From: JAVBNN01 sp031551525
GTDB taxonomy: Bacteria > Bacillota > Negativicutes > Acidaminococcales > JAISLQ01
Assembly (NCBI GenBank): GCA_031551525.1
Contig: JAVBNN010000013.1
Span: 22,183 to 86,182 of the forward strand
Length of the DNA: 64,000 nucleotides
Direction of reading: 5' to 3'
The notes under the pieces were generated by a model. The model saw nothing but the letters and a program-made list of their open reading frames with translations, was not told the DNA's origin and ran no database searches. Shown here piece after piece: positions 1-8,864 of this stretch; position 1 is the first letter of the stretch, and each line of letters opens with the position of its first letter. A program made the position numbers and the translations under genes.

Positions 1-592
1 TAAACTTAAAGCAGAAGAAGCCCCGAAAAGCTGGAAAGACCTGACCGATCCGAAATGGAAAGGCAAAATAGCCATGCCTAACCCGCTTTTGTCGGGTACC
101 GCCTATGTGGCTGTAGCGGCTCTCGCCGACAAATACGGCTGGGAATATTTTGACAAACTCAAAGCCAATGGCCTTAAAGTAGAAGAAGGCAACTCAGCTA
201 TCCAAAACAAACTGTTGACCGGCGAATATCTGGCGGTCATGATCCTTGAGGAAAACATCCTGAAAATGATTGAAACCAAAAAAGAACCGGTCAAGGTTAT
301 ATACCCTGAAGACGGCGTAGTCACCATCCCCAGCCCGATCGGCATAGTAGCCGGCACGCAGAACCCGGCCGGCGCCAAGGCCATGGTAGACTACTGGCTC
401 TCAAAGGAAGGTCAAAAAGCGGTTGTTTCCGGTTGGATGCACTCGGTACGCGCTGACGTGGCACCGCCTAAAGGCGCTCCGAACATTAAAGATATCGCCG
501 CAAAAGCTATCCCGCTGAATTGGGAAAAATTCTCCAAAGAAAAAGAGACCTACAAAGAGAATTTCCGCGTACGGGTGATGGAAAAGAAGTAA
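1..592 (+). CDS. ABC transporter substrate-binding protein, 3' part (iron(III)-type)
   Basis: This is the C-terminal part, about 196 residues, of a periplasmic solute-binding protein; the start lies left of the window and the frame is open from base 2. It aligns end to end with the C-terminal half of the complete gene at 688-1758, including the motifs SWKDLTDPKWKGKIAMPNP and the late segment with GWMHSVR. Bases 14-105 are identical to 1180-1271. The family (Fe(III)/spermidine-like binding proteins) delivers a ligand to the permease encoded downstream. With the second copy, permease and ATPase it forms one importer operon. The ligand cannot be read from the sequence. Confidence 0.9.
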   Translation, partial: KLKAEEAPKSWKDLTDPKWKGKIAMPNPLLSGTAYVAVAALADKYGWEYFDKLKANGLKVEEGNSAIQNKLLTGEYLAVMILEENILKMIETKKEPVKVIYPEDGVVTIPSPIGIVAGTQNPAGAKAMVDYWLSKEGQKAVVSGWMHSVRADVAPPKGAPNIKDIAAKAIPLNWEKFSKEKETYKENFRVRVMEKK

Positions 593-603
593 CAGCACGG
601 AAT

Positions 604-659
604 ATTTTAAACCGATTTGCTTGCAGGAAAAAAAGTTTTTTCTGCGAATATTTAAAATG
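604..659 (+). other. intercistronic hairpin between the two binding-protein genes
   Basis: The spacer folds into a stem: GCAGGAAAAAA at 623-633 faces TTTTTTCTGC at 636-645 with one mismatch. An outer pairing of ATTTTAAA (604-611) with TTTAAAAT (652-659) is possible. No T-run follows the outer stem, so it is more likely an mRNA-processing or stability element than a full terminator. Confidence 0.35.
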
Positions 660-687
660 TAAAAAACTTTAAGGAGGCGGATCAAGA

Positions 688-1758
688 ATGGTGTTTTCCA
701 AAAAAAGTTTTATTCTGACTTTAGCCATGCTGCTGGCTATTTGTGTAGCCTTGGCCGGTTGCGGCGGGGGAGACAAAAAACCGGCGGCTCCGGCTGACAA
801 ACCGGCGGCTCCGGCAGCGGGCGCCAAAGTCGAAGGCAAGGTAATGATCTATACTTCGATCTATCCTGACATCATCGACCTGGTAAAACCGTCAGTCAAA
901 AAAACTTTCCCCAATCTCGACGTGAACTGGTTCCAGGGCGGCACGGAAAAAGTCCTGGCTAAAATGGCCGGCGAGATGGAAGCCAAGAAAGTAGCTGCCG
1001 ATCTTTTGATGGTAGCCGATCCTTCCTACTACTACACGCTCAAAGATCAAAAAATGCTGATGAACTATGTGTCCCCCGAAGCCAAAGACGTCATCATGGG
1101 TAAAGACAAAGACGGCGCCTGGACGGCAGTGCGTATCAGCAACATGATCATCGCTTACAACACCACCAAACTCAAAGCCGAAGAAGCCCCGAAAAGCTGG
1201 AAAGACCTGACCGATCCGAAATGGAAAGGCAAAATAGCCATGCCTAACCCGCTTTTGTCGGGTACCGCCTACGTGGCTGTAGCGGCTCTCGCTGACAAAT
1301 ACGGCTGGGAATATTTTGACAAACTCAAAGCCAACGACCTTCGCGTAGAAGAAGGCAACTCCGCCATCCAAAACAAACTGTTGACCGGCGAATATCTGGC
1401 GGTCATGATCCTTGAAGAAAACATCCTTAAAATGGCCGGTACCAAAAACGAACCGGTAAAAGTAGTGTATCCCGCAGACGGCACCATAGTAGTACCTAGC
1501 CCGATCGGCATCATCAGCAGCACGCAAAATGCGGCCGGCGCCAAAGCTATGGTAGACTACTGGCTTTCCAAGGAAGGCCAGAAAACTATCGTTACCGGCT
1601 GGATGCATTCAGTGCGCGGCGATATAGATCCGCCTAAAGGCGCGCCTCCTTTGAAGACTTTTGCCGACAAAGCCATGCCGACTAACTGGGAAAAATTTGC
1701 TAAAGAAAAAGAACAGTATAAAGAAGGTTTCCGCGTCAGAGTTATGGACAAGAAATAA
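688..1758 (+). CDS. ABC transporter substrate-binding lipoprotein (iron(III)-type)
   Basis: This 356-residue lipoprotein has a signal peptide ending in the lipobox LAGC (Cys near residue 25), followed by a Pro/Ala-rich linker (PAAPADKPAAPAA) and a solute-binding domain starting GKVMIYTSIYP. It is the extracytoplasmic receptor of the importer encoded by the next two genes. An AAGGAGG site lies before the ATG. It is a tandem paralogue of the truncated gene at 1-592: the two share a 92-bp identical run but differ clearly later, for example around 1435-1530, which suggests duplication with later gene conversion. The family handles Fe(III), and sometimes phosphonates or sugar phosphates, so the substrate is open. 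Confidence 0.88.
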   Translation: MVFSKKSFILTLAMLLAICVALAGCGGGDKKPAAPADKPAAPAAGAKVEGKVMIYTSIYPDIIDLVKPSVKKTFPNLDVNWFQGGTEKVLAKMAGEMEAKKVAADLLMVADPSYYYTLKDQKMLMNYVSPEAKDVIMGKDKDGAWTAVRISNMIIAYNTTKLKAEEAPKSWKDLTDPKWKGKIAMPNPLLSGTAYVAVAALADKYGWEYFDKLKANDLRVEEGNSAIQNKLLTGEYLAVMILEENILKMAGTKNEPVKVVYPADGTIVVPSPIGIISSTQNAAGAKAMVDYWLSKEGQKTIVTGWMHSVRGDIDPPKGAPPLKTFADKAMPTNWEKFAKEKEQYKEGFRVRVMDKK

Positions 1759-1768
1759 TTTAAAGACC

Positions 1769-1796
1769 GGGGGGCTGTCAACAGGCGGCCCCCTTT
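1769..1796 (+). terminator. GC-rich attenuator-like hairpin after the binding-protein gene
   Basis: GGGGGC at 1770-1775 pairs with GCCCCC at 1788-1793 and is followed by only TTT. It lies between the receptor gene and the permease. In many importer operons such a partial terminator makes the receptor more abundant than the membrane components; that role is inferred here. Confidence 0.5.
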
Positions 1797-1859
1797 ACCC
1801 TAAGGCTCAGTATTCGAGTGGCCTAAGATTTACAATACCAGTCTGGAGAAGTGGATTTT

Positions 1860-3545
1860 GTGAACAACAAGTTTTGTTTACCGCGGTTTGACAGCAAATT
1901 CATAGTGATATCCATATCAGTGCTATTGCTGATAATGTTTATCGTTTTACCAATGGTTTTTCTCATTTATAGCAGTTTTATGATAGATGGGCAGATCAAT
2001 TTCAACAACTATCAGGAAGTGTACAGCAAGGACGTCAACTGGCGGGCGCTGGTCAACACTCTGCAACTGTCGCTTTCGGTAATGATCTGTAGTCTCATCA
2101 TCACTTTCCCTCTGGCCTGGCTGGTTGGGCGCACCAATCTTCCCGCCAAGGGATTTTTCCGTACCACGCTGGTCGCGACCTATATGATACCGCCTTATGT
2201 GGGCGCTATTGCCTGGATACAGCTTTTAAATCCAAGCGTGGGCTATTTGAACATGATCCTAAAGTGGATGTTTACCCTGCAAACATCTCCTTTCGATATT
2301 TACACCATGGGTGGGCTGACGTGGGTATTGACCCTGTTTTATTCACCCTTCGCTTTTATTACCATTTCAAGGGCTATGGAAAAAATGGACCCCACCCTCG
2401 AGGAGGCGGCTAGAATTTCCGGCGCGACGCCACTACAGACACTTAAAGACATCACCTTGCCGCTCATGGCTCCCAGCATACTGGCGGGTGGACTTTTAGT
2501 ATTTATATCGGCAGCTTCCTGCTTCGGCATCCCGTCCATTGTCGGCATGCCCAGCAATATCGAAGTAATGACTACGAGGATAGTGACTTACGCCTATATG
2601 GGCGACAGCAAGGGCATCCGCGACGCAACGGCGCTGGCTGTATCGCTCATGCTGTTTGCCAACGGGTTGCTTTTTATGATGAGTTTCATGCTTGGACGTA
2701 AGGACTATACGACTATCGGCGGAAAGAGCACACGGCCCAATATAGTAAATCTCGGAAAATGGCGCTGGATAGCCTTTTCCGGCATATCGCTCTACAGCCT
2801 TATCTCGGTAATACTGCCGCTGGGCTCTATACTATTGACGTCGCTCATCGGTACTCTTTCCAAACCCATTGGCCTTGACAACCTTACTTTTGAAAACTGG
2901 AAGCCGGTCATCAACAGCGACCAGTACATAGAGCCAATTTTCAACAGCCTTCTGTACGCGGTCATTGCCGCGACAGCCGGTACCATAATAGCCATTTTCA
3001 TCTCCTACCTTTTGGTCAAGACCAAAGTAAAGGGACGGCAAATACCCGATCTTTTGATAACCATAGGCGGAGCGACGCCCAGTATAGTCATAGCTTTAGC
3101 CATGATCATAACCTTCTCGGGGAAATTCGGACTAAACCTTTATTCTACAGTCGCGGTACTGGTCATTGCCTACCTGGTCAAATATATGACCATGTCAGTC
3201 AGGACGATCACCGCATCTTTGAGCCAGGTACATTCATCGCTCGAAGAGGCGGCGCTCAACTCGGGCGCCAGTTGGCTGCGCACCTGCAAAGACATAATAC
3301 TGCCGCTGGTGGCGCCGTCGGTAGTGGCGGGCTGGTTTTTGATCTTCATGCCGTCCTTTTACGAACTGACCATGTCCATCCTGCTCTACGGCTCGGAAAC
3401 CAAGACCATAGGCGTTTTGCTCTATGAACTGCAAACATATGCCGACACGCAAAACGCGTCGGTGCTGTCTGTACTGATATTGGGGATAGTGCTTTTGGGC
3501 AACATAATTTTGAATAAAGTCAGCAAAGGCAACATTGGCATATAA
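1860..3545 (+). CDS. iron(III)-type ABC transporter permease, fused two-domain
   Basis: This inner-membrane permease of about 561 residues has two BPD_transp_1 domains in one chain, as in FbpB/SfuB. Each half has an EAA loop that contacts the ATPase: EEAARISGATPLQTLKD in the first half and EEAALNSGASWLRTCKD in the second. About 12 hydrophobic segments are visible. The reading frame is open from GTG 1851, but GGAGAA at 1845-1850 directly abuts that codon. The next in-frame GTG at 1860 has a 9-nt spacing and is the better start. It lies six bases before the ATPase reading frame, so the two are co-transcribed. Confidence 0.9.
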   Translation: MNNKFCLPRFDSKFIVISISVLLLIMFIVLPMVFLIYSSFMIDGQINFNNYQEVYSKDVNWRALVNTLQLSLSVMICSLIITFPLAWLVGRTNLPAKGFFRTTLVATYMIPPYVGAIAWIQLLNPSVGYLNMILKWMFTLQTSPFDIYTMGGLTWVLTLFYSPFAFITISRAMEKMDPTLEEAARISGATPLQTLKDITLPLMAPSILAGGLLVFISAASCFGIPSIVGMPSNIEVMTTRIVTYAYMGDSKGIRDATALAVSLMLFANGLLFMMSFMLGRKDYTTIGGKSTRPNIVNLGKWRWIAFSGISLYSLISVILPLGSILLTSLIGTLSKPIGLDNLTFENWKPVINSDQYIEPIFNSLLYAVIAATAGTIIAIFISYLLVKTKVKGRQIPDLLITIGGATPSIVIALAMIITFSGKFGLNLYSTVAVLVIAYLVKYMTMSVRTITASLSQVHSSLEEAALNSGASWLRTCKDIILPLVAPSVVAGWFLIFMPSFYELTMSILLYGSETKTIGVLLYELQTYADTQNASVLSVLILGIVLLGNIILNKVSKGNIGI

Positions 3546-3559
3546 GAGGAGTGGAGATT

Positions 3560-4609
3560 TTGGCGCAGATAAAGATCGATCGCATAACCAAACGTTTCGG
3601 TGATGTTACGGCAGTGGACAGCTTCTGCCTTGATATAGCCGATGGCGAATTTATTTCGATACTCGGGCCGTCCGGCTGTGGCAAGACCACCATGCTCAGG
3701 ATGATCGCCGGCTTTGAAAAAGCAACCGAAGGGGACATATATATCGGCGAGAAGCTGGTGTCTTCTTCCACCCAAAACACTTTCGTTCCGCCGGAGAAAC
3801 GGGATATCGGCATGGTTTTCCAGTCGTATGCCGTGTGGCCGCACATGACAGTGTTTGACAATGTCGCTTATCCCTTGAAAATTAAAAAGAAAAGCAAAGA
3901 GGAAATAAAAAACCGGGTAGCGCAGGTACTGGAGATGGTACATCTAACACCGTATACGGCCCGCTTTCCGCACCAATTGTCCGGCGGACAACAACAGCGG
4001 GTGGCACTGGGGCGTGCTCTTGTAGCGGAGCCGGATCTTTTGCTCCTCGACGAGCCGCTATCCAATCTTGACGCCAAACTCAGGGAAAGCATGCGCTTTG
4101 AAATAAAAGCCCTGCAAGAGAAGATGGGTATAACAGTAGTCTATGTTACCCACGATCAGGCAGAGGCCATGGCGATGAGCGACCGTATCGTGGTCATGCA
4201 TGGCGGCGTGGTGCAGCAGATAGACCGACCGGTAGCCATTTACGAAAACCCGGCCAATCAGGTTGTAGCTGACTTTATCGGTCTCGTAAACTTCATTGAC
4301 GCCACAGTCGAAAACGACCGCGTATGTATGAATGACCTTAAATGTGAACTGAGGCAGAGCAGCGGCGTGTCCGGCCAGGCAGTAGTAGCGGTGCGCCCCG
4401 AGCATATTAGCATCAGCAAACAGGATGGCCAGGGCGCTATGCAAGGCAAGCTGATACACAAAGTTTACCTCGGCGACTCGGTAGACTACCGGGTATTGGT
4501 GGGCTCACAGGAGATACGCATTATCAACCAGGCCGACCAATTCGAAGAATTCGCCGAAGGCGAAAATGTGTATGTAAATTTTGAAAAATTCCTGGTTTTT
4601 CCCAAATAA
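3560..4609 (+). CDS. ABC transporter ATP-binding protein (FbpC/PotA type)
   Basis: This is the cytoplasmic ATPase of the importer, about 349 residues. It has Walker A GPSGCGKTT near residue 40, signature LSGGQQQR, Walker B LLLLDEPLSNLD and the H-loop THD, then a TOBE-type C-terminal regulatory region with the motif VRPEHI. GTG 3551 also opens the frame, but the Shine-Dalgarno GAGGAG (3546-3551) overlaps it. TTG 3560, 8 nt downstream of that site, is the likely start. A strong terminator follows, closing the operon. Confidence 0.92.
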   Translation: MAQIKIDRITKRFGDVTAVDSFCLDIADGEFISILGPSGCGKTTMLRMIAGFEKATEGDIYIGEKLVSSSTQNTFVPPEKRDIGMVFQSYAVWPHMTVFDNVAYPLKIKKKSKEEIKNRVAQVLEMVHLTPYTARFPHQLSGGQQQRVALGRALVAEPDLLLLDEPLSNLDAKLRESMRFEIKALQEKMGITVVYVTHDQAEAMAMSDRIVVMHGGVVQQIDRPVAIYENPANQVVADFIGLVNFIDATVENDRVCMNDLKCELRQSSGVSGQAVVAVRPEHISISKQDGQGAMQGKLIHKVYLGDSVDYRVLVGSQEIRIINQADQFEEFAEGENVYVNFEKFLVFPK

Positions 4610-4624
4610 TATAAAAACAGGTAC

Positions 4625-4668
4625 AAACCCTTGACCGCAATGTATACAAATGCAGTCAAGGGTTTTTT
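4625..4668 (+). terminator. Rho-independent terminator of the ABC importer operon
   Basis: AAACCCTTGAC (4625-4635) pairs perfectly with GTCAAGGGTTT (4654-4664) and runs into TTTTTT. Confidence 0.88.
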
Positions 4669-4791
4669 CATTGCCAAAGAATAAAAAAAGTTATAAAATT
4701 TAAATAAGGAAACATCATTATCACAGTTCCTGTTCCTGGATGTTGCGCAGACACGATACCCCGCGACCACATCAAAAAGGAGGTAATGGAT

Positions 4792-5214
4792 ATGACGGAT
4801 TTTGATGTTAGCACAGCAGTAATAATAGGTGCAACGAGTACAGTCAAAAAGATAGTGCTGGAGGATGATACGGCCGCTTATTACGGCAGCCGCAAACTTG
4901 GTACGCTGATAGCCTCGCCGGTATACGTAGGCATGATGATCGACGCCTGCACCAATATTGTAGACAGCAGATTGCCCGCTGGCCTGACTACCGTCGGCAT
5001 CAGGACGGAAATTACCCACACGGCGCCGGCCAGCCTCGGGATGGTCGTCAGTGTGACGGCGGCCTTGGTGGAGGCAAAGCGCGACAGGGTTTCTTTTGAA
5101 ATCACTATAGCCGACGATGCCGGCATAACGGGCATAGGACGGCACGACCGGGTAGTTGTGGACGGGGAAGAGCTCATTGAAAGAGCCAGAAAACGGCTGC
5201 TGGAAAAACTCTAG
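4792..5214 (+). CDS. FlK-like hotdog thioesterase
   Basis: This small cytoplasmic protein, about 140 residues, resembles the fluoroacetyl-CoA thioesterase (FlK) family, whose hotdog fold hydrolyses acyl-CoA thioesters. Family-like stretches include the SRKLGTLIASPVYVGMMIDA region, the block with TTVGIRTEITHTAPASLG, and a C-terminal GIGRHDRVVVDGEE. Homologues in non-fluorometabolising bacteria have unknown acyl-CoA substrates. ATG 4786 is only 2 nt from AAGGAGG (4777-4783), whereas ATG 4792 has a normal 8-nt spacing and is chosen. It is a monocistronic unit between two terminators. Confidence 0.82.
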   Translation: MTDFDVSTAVIIGATSTVKKIVLEDDTAAYYGSRKLGTLIASPVYVGMMIDACTNIVDSRLPAGLTTVGIRTEITHTAPASLGMVVSVTAALVEAKRDRVSFEITIADDAGITGIGRHDRVVVDGEELIERARKRLLEKL

Positions 5215-5225
5215 GAACGAGCAAT

Positions 5226-5256
5226 AAAAAGGGGACGCAGTTTGCGTCCCCTTTTA
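5226..5256. terminator. bidirectional terminator between convergent genes
   Basis: GGGGACGCA (5231-5239) and TGCGTCCCC (5243-5251) form a perfect 9-bp stem flanked by AAAAA and TTTT. It can end transcription from both the thioesterase gene and the convergent exported-protein gene. Confidence 0.88.
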
Positions 5257-5267
5257 CATATCATCGT

Positions 5268-5870
5268 CTATTTGACCGGAGCGGTTTCTTTGTTTTCGCT
5301 ATTTTGTGCGGTGGTGGCTGGAACGGGAGGTTTGGCGGCCTCGGGCAGTTTCAAAAGTTCGGCCCATTCTTTGACCGTTTCAGCCGGTATATGGTATATA
5401 GCCCGTCCTTTGGGTTCGAAATGCACCTGTATCACAAGTTCCTCGCCTTTTTCTATCGCCGCTTCGGTCATGGGCGGCAGTTCTTTGTGCCCGGTCCGGT
5501 AGATAGGAACGGAAGAATATCCGTAACGGGAAACGTCGTTTGGTGCGAGTGGCAGGGAATTTATGCGGTTATAGGTGACCTGGATGTCCATCGCTTCACC
5601 TAGCATGACGCCGCGCGCCAAAGTGAAGTTCAAGAGAAAATAGGTTTCGATTAACGGTTGATTGCCGGGTACGGGCTTATATTTCTTGATCAGGGATATG
5701 GTGTGCATATTATGCTGGGCATCGGCGAAAGTATATTTGCTGGTATAGGTCTGCTCGCCGGTAAAAGGCTCTACGCTGGTTTCAATAGCGGCAAGCGCCT
5801 GTCCTGGCAAAAAGAGCGCGGCGACAAATAACAGCGCAGAAAAGTAACGTTTAAAAGCGGGTATGTTCAT
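5268..5870 (-). CDS. exported protein of unknown function
   Basis: This protein has 200 residues and an N-terminal signal peptide (KRYFSALLFVAALFLPGQALA, probable cleavage after ALA near residue 28). The mature part is polar and probably beta-rich. It ends in a low-complexity Pro/Ala/Glu tail (PPVPATTAQNSENKETAPVK). No lipobox and no further membrane segment is seen, so it is probably periplasmic. The site AGGAGG, 5 nt before the ATG, supports the start. I do not recognise the family; it stands alone, convergent with the thioesterase gene. Confidence 0.75.
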   Translation of the reverse strand: MNIPAFKRYFSALLFVAALFLPGQALAAIETSVEPFTGEQTYTSKYTFADAQHNMHTISLIKKYKPVPGNQPLIETYFLLNFTLARGVMLGEAMDIQVTYNRINSLPLAPNDVSRYGYSSVPIYRTGHKELPPMTEAAIEKGEELVIQVHFEPKGRAIYHIPAETVKEWAELLKLPEAAKPPVPATTAQNSENKETAPVK

Positions 5871-6001
5871 ACTGACCTCCTGAAGAAAAGAAAAATTTTA
5901 CTCTTTAATTATCCTTTAAAAGCAGGATAAAAGCAAGTAGCTTTAAATAAATGCCGCAACATGGTAAAGTATAGCTATAAACAGCAAAGGCGGTATGGCA
6001 A

Positions 6002-6574
6002 ATGGACAAAAAAAGGTGTCCCTGGGCAGGGCAGGAGGAAATTTATATCAGGTATCACGACCTTGAGTGGGGGCGAGCGGTACACGACGACCGGCTGCTG
6101 TTCGAGTTTTTGCTGCTCGAGGGTATGCAGGCAGGCCTCAGCTGGATAACCGTATTGAAGAAACGGGAAAATTTCCGCCGGGCTTTTGACGGTTTCGATC
6201 CTGACGCCATCGCCGGTTACACGGAAAAAGACTCCGAACGCCTGCTGGCGGATGCCGGCATTATCAGGAACCGTCTGAAAATAGCGGCAGCCATAGTCAA
6301 TGCCCGGGCGTACCTCAAAGTAAAAGCAGAATACGGGAGTTTTGACAAATATATCTGGCAGTTTACCGGCGGACAGCCTATAGTAAACCACTGGTCCGAT
6401 GCCAGCGAAGTGCCGGCGGAAACGGAACTGGCGCAAAAGATGAGTAAAGATCTTAAAAAACGCGGTTTTAAATTTGTCGGCCCCACCATCTGCTACGCTT
6501 TCATGCAGGCGACCGGCATGGTGAACGACCATTTGACCACTTGTTTTGCGCATAAGGAGGCGGGAAATGTTTGA
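6002..6574 (+). CDS. tag: DNA-3-methyladenine glycosylase I
   Basis: This base-excision repair enzyme removes 3-methyladenine from alkylated DNA. It has 190 residues, the usual family length. Family marks are CPWAG at the N-terminus, YHDLEWG, the helix-hairpin region LLEGMQAGLSWITVLKKRE, and NDHLTTCFAH at the end. The four zinc ligands expected in Tag are present: Cys6, His19 and the His and Cys of the C-terminal HLTTC. Its stop overlaps the start of the next gene by 8 bases (ATGTTTGA), so the two are translationally coupled although their functions are unrelated. Confidence 0.95.
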   Translation: MDKKRCPWAGQEEIYIRYHDLEWGRAVHDDRLLFEFLLLEGMQAGLSWITVLKKRENFRRAFDGFDPDAIAGYTEKDSERLLADAGIIRNRLKIAAAIVNARAYLKVKAEYGSFDKYIWQFTGGQPIVNHWSDASEVPAETELAQKMSKDLKKRGFKFVGPTICYAFMQATGMVNDHLTTCFAHKEAGNV

Positions 6575-7745
6575 ATGTACACTAAATCCCTATAAAGGCC
6601 GCAGGCCGGATCTGTGCGCGGAATTTTCAGCGGGGGAAGTAAAAGCGGTACAGCTCTACCACAGCAGCTTCCCCCAGTACGAGCCGACGCCGCTGGTTTC
6701 TTTGCCCTGTCTGGCTGATCACTTGGGGGTAGAGGCAGTACATGTAAAAGATGAGTCGGCGCGCTTTTCGTTGAATGCCTTCAAAGTGCTGGGGGCGTCT
6801 TACGCCATAGCCCGCCTGCTAGCGGAAAAGACCGGGCTTGGCCTCTCTGGGCTCGATTATGAAAAACTGCTCCGCAGTGGCGCGGACGGCCTGACTTTTG
6901 CCACCACCACCGACGGCAACCACGGGCGCGGTGTGGCCTGGACGGCTAAACTGCTCGGTCAGAAAGCCGTGGTGAATATGCCCAAGGGAACGGTCAATCA
7001 GCGGGTAAAGGCTATAGAGGCCTTGGGCGCGACGGTTACCGTGACCGATATGAACTATGATGATACTGTGCGCTATACCGCCCAAGAGGCGGAAAAATAC
7101 GGCTGGATAGTGGTGCAGGATACTGCCTGGCCGGGTTATGAAAAAATACCGCTCTGGATCATGAAAGGCTACGCCACCATGGCCGCTGAGTCAATAGAAC
7201 AAATGGAAAAACCGCCGACCCACGTATTTTTGCAGGCCGGGGTAGGCTCAATGGCGGCCGGGGTACTGGCGGCGCTACTGGAACACTACAAAGAAAAAGC
7301 CCCGCGTTTTATCCTGATGGAAGCACAGCAGGCGGACTGTTTTTATCGCTCGGCTGCGCAGGCGCTGGAAGAGCCGCTGGCGGCAGGCGGCGACCTTGCT
7401 ACCATTATGGCCGGGCTGGCTTGCGGCGAAGCCAACATACTGGCCTGGCCCATCCTGCAAAATCACTGCACGGCCTTTTTGTCGGCTACTGACCGGGCGT
7501 CTGCCTTCGGGATGCGCATACTGGGCAGTCCGCTAGCGGGTGACCGGCGGGTAATTTCGGGAGAATCGGGTGCGGTGGGAGCCGGAGTGCTGTATGGTAT
7601 CATGCGCGGCCAAAGCGGAGAATGGGCAAAAAACCTGGCCCTTGATCGACAGTCCCGCGTACTGCTCTTTAGTACGGAAGGAGCGACAGACGAAGAGAAT
7701 TACCGCAAAATCGTGTGGGAAGGAAAGTATTCTCTGGAGGAATGA
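6567..7745 (+). CDS. dpaL: 2,3-diaminopropionate ammonia-lyase
   Basis: This PLP enzyme (YgeX/DpaL family, fold type II) converts 2,3-diaminopropionate to pyruvate and two ammonia molecules. It has 392 residues. The lysine that binds PLP lies in LNAFKVLGAS near residue 70. TTTDGNHGRGVAW and the glycine-rich QAGVGSMAAGVLA match the cofactor phosphate-binding loops. ATG 6567 has AAGGAGG at 6554-6560. The frame is open from 6546 but has no ribosome site there. The context (tag before, a dipeptidase after) does not fix a pathway; amino-acid catabolism is the family role. Confidence 0.92.
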   Translation: MFECTLNPYKGRRPDLCAEFSAGEVKAVQLYHSSFPQYEPTPLVSLPCLADHLGVEAVHVKDESARFSLNAFKVLGASYAIARLLAEKTGLGLSGLDYEKLLRSGADGLTFATTTDGNHGRGVAWTAKLLGQKAVVNMPKGTVNQRVKAIEALGATVTVTDMNYDDTVRYTAQEAEKYGWIVVQDTAWPGYEKIPLWIMKGYATMAAESIEQMEKPPTHVFLQAGVGSMAAGVLAALLEHYKEKAPRFILMEAQQADCFYRSAAQALEEPLAAGGDLATIMAGLACGEANILAWPILQNHCTAFLSATDRASAFGMRILGSPLAGDRRVISGESGAVGAGVLYGIMRGQSGEWAKNLALDRQSRVLLFSTEGATDEENYRKIVWEGKYSLEE

Positions 7746-7748
7746 AAT

Positions 7749-8792
7749 ATGTGCAATAAAATTAAAATAGCAACTTTATTGTTACTGCTGCTGGCCTTTT
7801 GCCTGACTGCCGGGGCGGCGCCCAAGGCCTGCCCGCCGGATATGGCCGCCATAGTGGGTTTTTACCAGGGCGAAGGGGAAAATATCCTCATCCGCGAACG
7901 GGGCGGGCGGTTGGAGCTGCTTTATGGCGTGACCGTTGGAGACTACGCTTTTGATCAAAGCAATGTATATCAACTGGTAAAAAACCGTTATGACGAATAT
8001 ACGCTCAACATAGCGGATCCACGCGACGGAGAGGGTACTGCCATATTGAAGTTCGAGCGCGACAAAGAAGGGGTCGGAGTGACTGCTACAATAGAGAAAA
8101 AGCGCTTTACCAGGCGGTTTTTCCCGACAGAGCGGGGAGACGTTTTTACCATAGCGCCGGTAAAAGATATAGCGCAGCTCAGGAGCGCGGCCAAGGCGGC
8201 CAATATGCCCGGTCAGCCCGCCCGACTTTTGACAGCCGAACTGGTGGAGATAAACACACTGGAGCCGGGCATCAGGGTGGATATGCCGTATGCCCGTAAA
8301 GACAACCTTTTCAACACGCCGGTATACGAAAGTGAACGCGCTTTTTTGGAAATGAATACCGCCCGCGCTTTGCAGCGGGTACATAAACAGCTGGCAGCCT
8401 TTGGCCTTGGCATAGTTGTGTGGGATGCCTACCGGCCCTGGTATATCAGCAAGACTTTTTACGACGCTTTGCCGGACAAAGACAAAAAGCTGCTGGAAGA
8501 TCCCCAAAAAGGCGGTTCTCCTCACAACCGGGGTACGGCGGTCGATGTCTCGCTCTACACTTTAGCTGACGGCCAGACCGTAGGCATGCCCAGCAACTTT
8601 GACGAACCATCTTTGCGCGCCACACGATGTTTTCAGGGTGGCAGCGAACTCTTGCGCTGGCGGCGCGACCTTTTGCGCCTTGTAATGGAAAACGAAGGCT
8701 TTACAGGTGTTGACCATGAATGGTGGCATTATGACTATAAAGAGGCCGCGAAATACCGCCTGCTAAACACCGCGTTCAGCGAGATAAAATGA
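7749..8792 (+). CDS. VanX-like D-Ala-D-Ala dipeptidase with extra N-terminal domain
   Basis: This is an exported zinc peptidase of the VanX/DdpX family (M15D), 347 residues against about 200 for VanX. A signal peptide (LLLLLLAFCLTAGAA) is followed by a beta-rich domain of roughly residues 27-135 that I cannot name, then the catalytic domain. Catalytic motifs are intact: DAYRPW, SPHNRGTAVDVS (SxHxxGxAxD) and DHEWWHYD (ExxWH). A periplasmic location suggests it hydrolyses D-Ala-D-Ala or other D,D-dipeptides released from peptidoglycan. There is no vanH or vanA homologue nearby, so a resistance role is unlikely. The ATG is 7 nt from GGAGGA. Confidence 0.9.
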   Translation: MCNKIKIATLLLLLLAFCLTAGAAPKACPPDMAAIVGFYQGEGENILIRERGGRLELLYGVTVGDYAFDQSNVYQLVKNRYDEYTLNIADPRDGEGTAILKFERDKEGVGVTATIEKKRFTRRFFPTERGDVFTIAPVKDIAQLRSAAKAANMPGQPARLLTAELVEINTLEPGIRVDMPYARKDNLFNTPVYESERAFLEMNTARALQRVHKQLAAFGLGIVVWDAYRPWYISKTFYDALPDKDKKLLEDPQKGGSPHNRGTAVDVSLYTLADGQTVGMPSNFDEPSLRATRCFQGGSELLRWRRDLLRLVMENEGFTGVDHEWWHYDYKEAAKYRLLNTAFSEIK

Positions 8793-8864
8793 GCCCGGGT
8801 TTCTGTTTGCCGGGGTTTTGTGGTAAACTGTTCGTATAAGTTTTTCATTTGGGAGGTAAACTCA

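Noticed and set aside
775..825. Short tandem repeat in the binding-protein gene
   Set aside because: It encodes the Pro/Ala linker after the lipobox, normal for lipoproteins.
892..1608. Minus-strand ORF opposite the binding-protein gene
   Set aside because: It is a shadow with a Phe/His-rich, unnatural composition.
7749..8792. Vancomycin-resistance cluster
   Set aside because: VanX motifs are present, but no vanH, vanA or vanRS homologue is nearby, so a recycling role is more likely.
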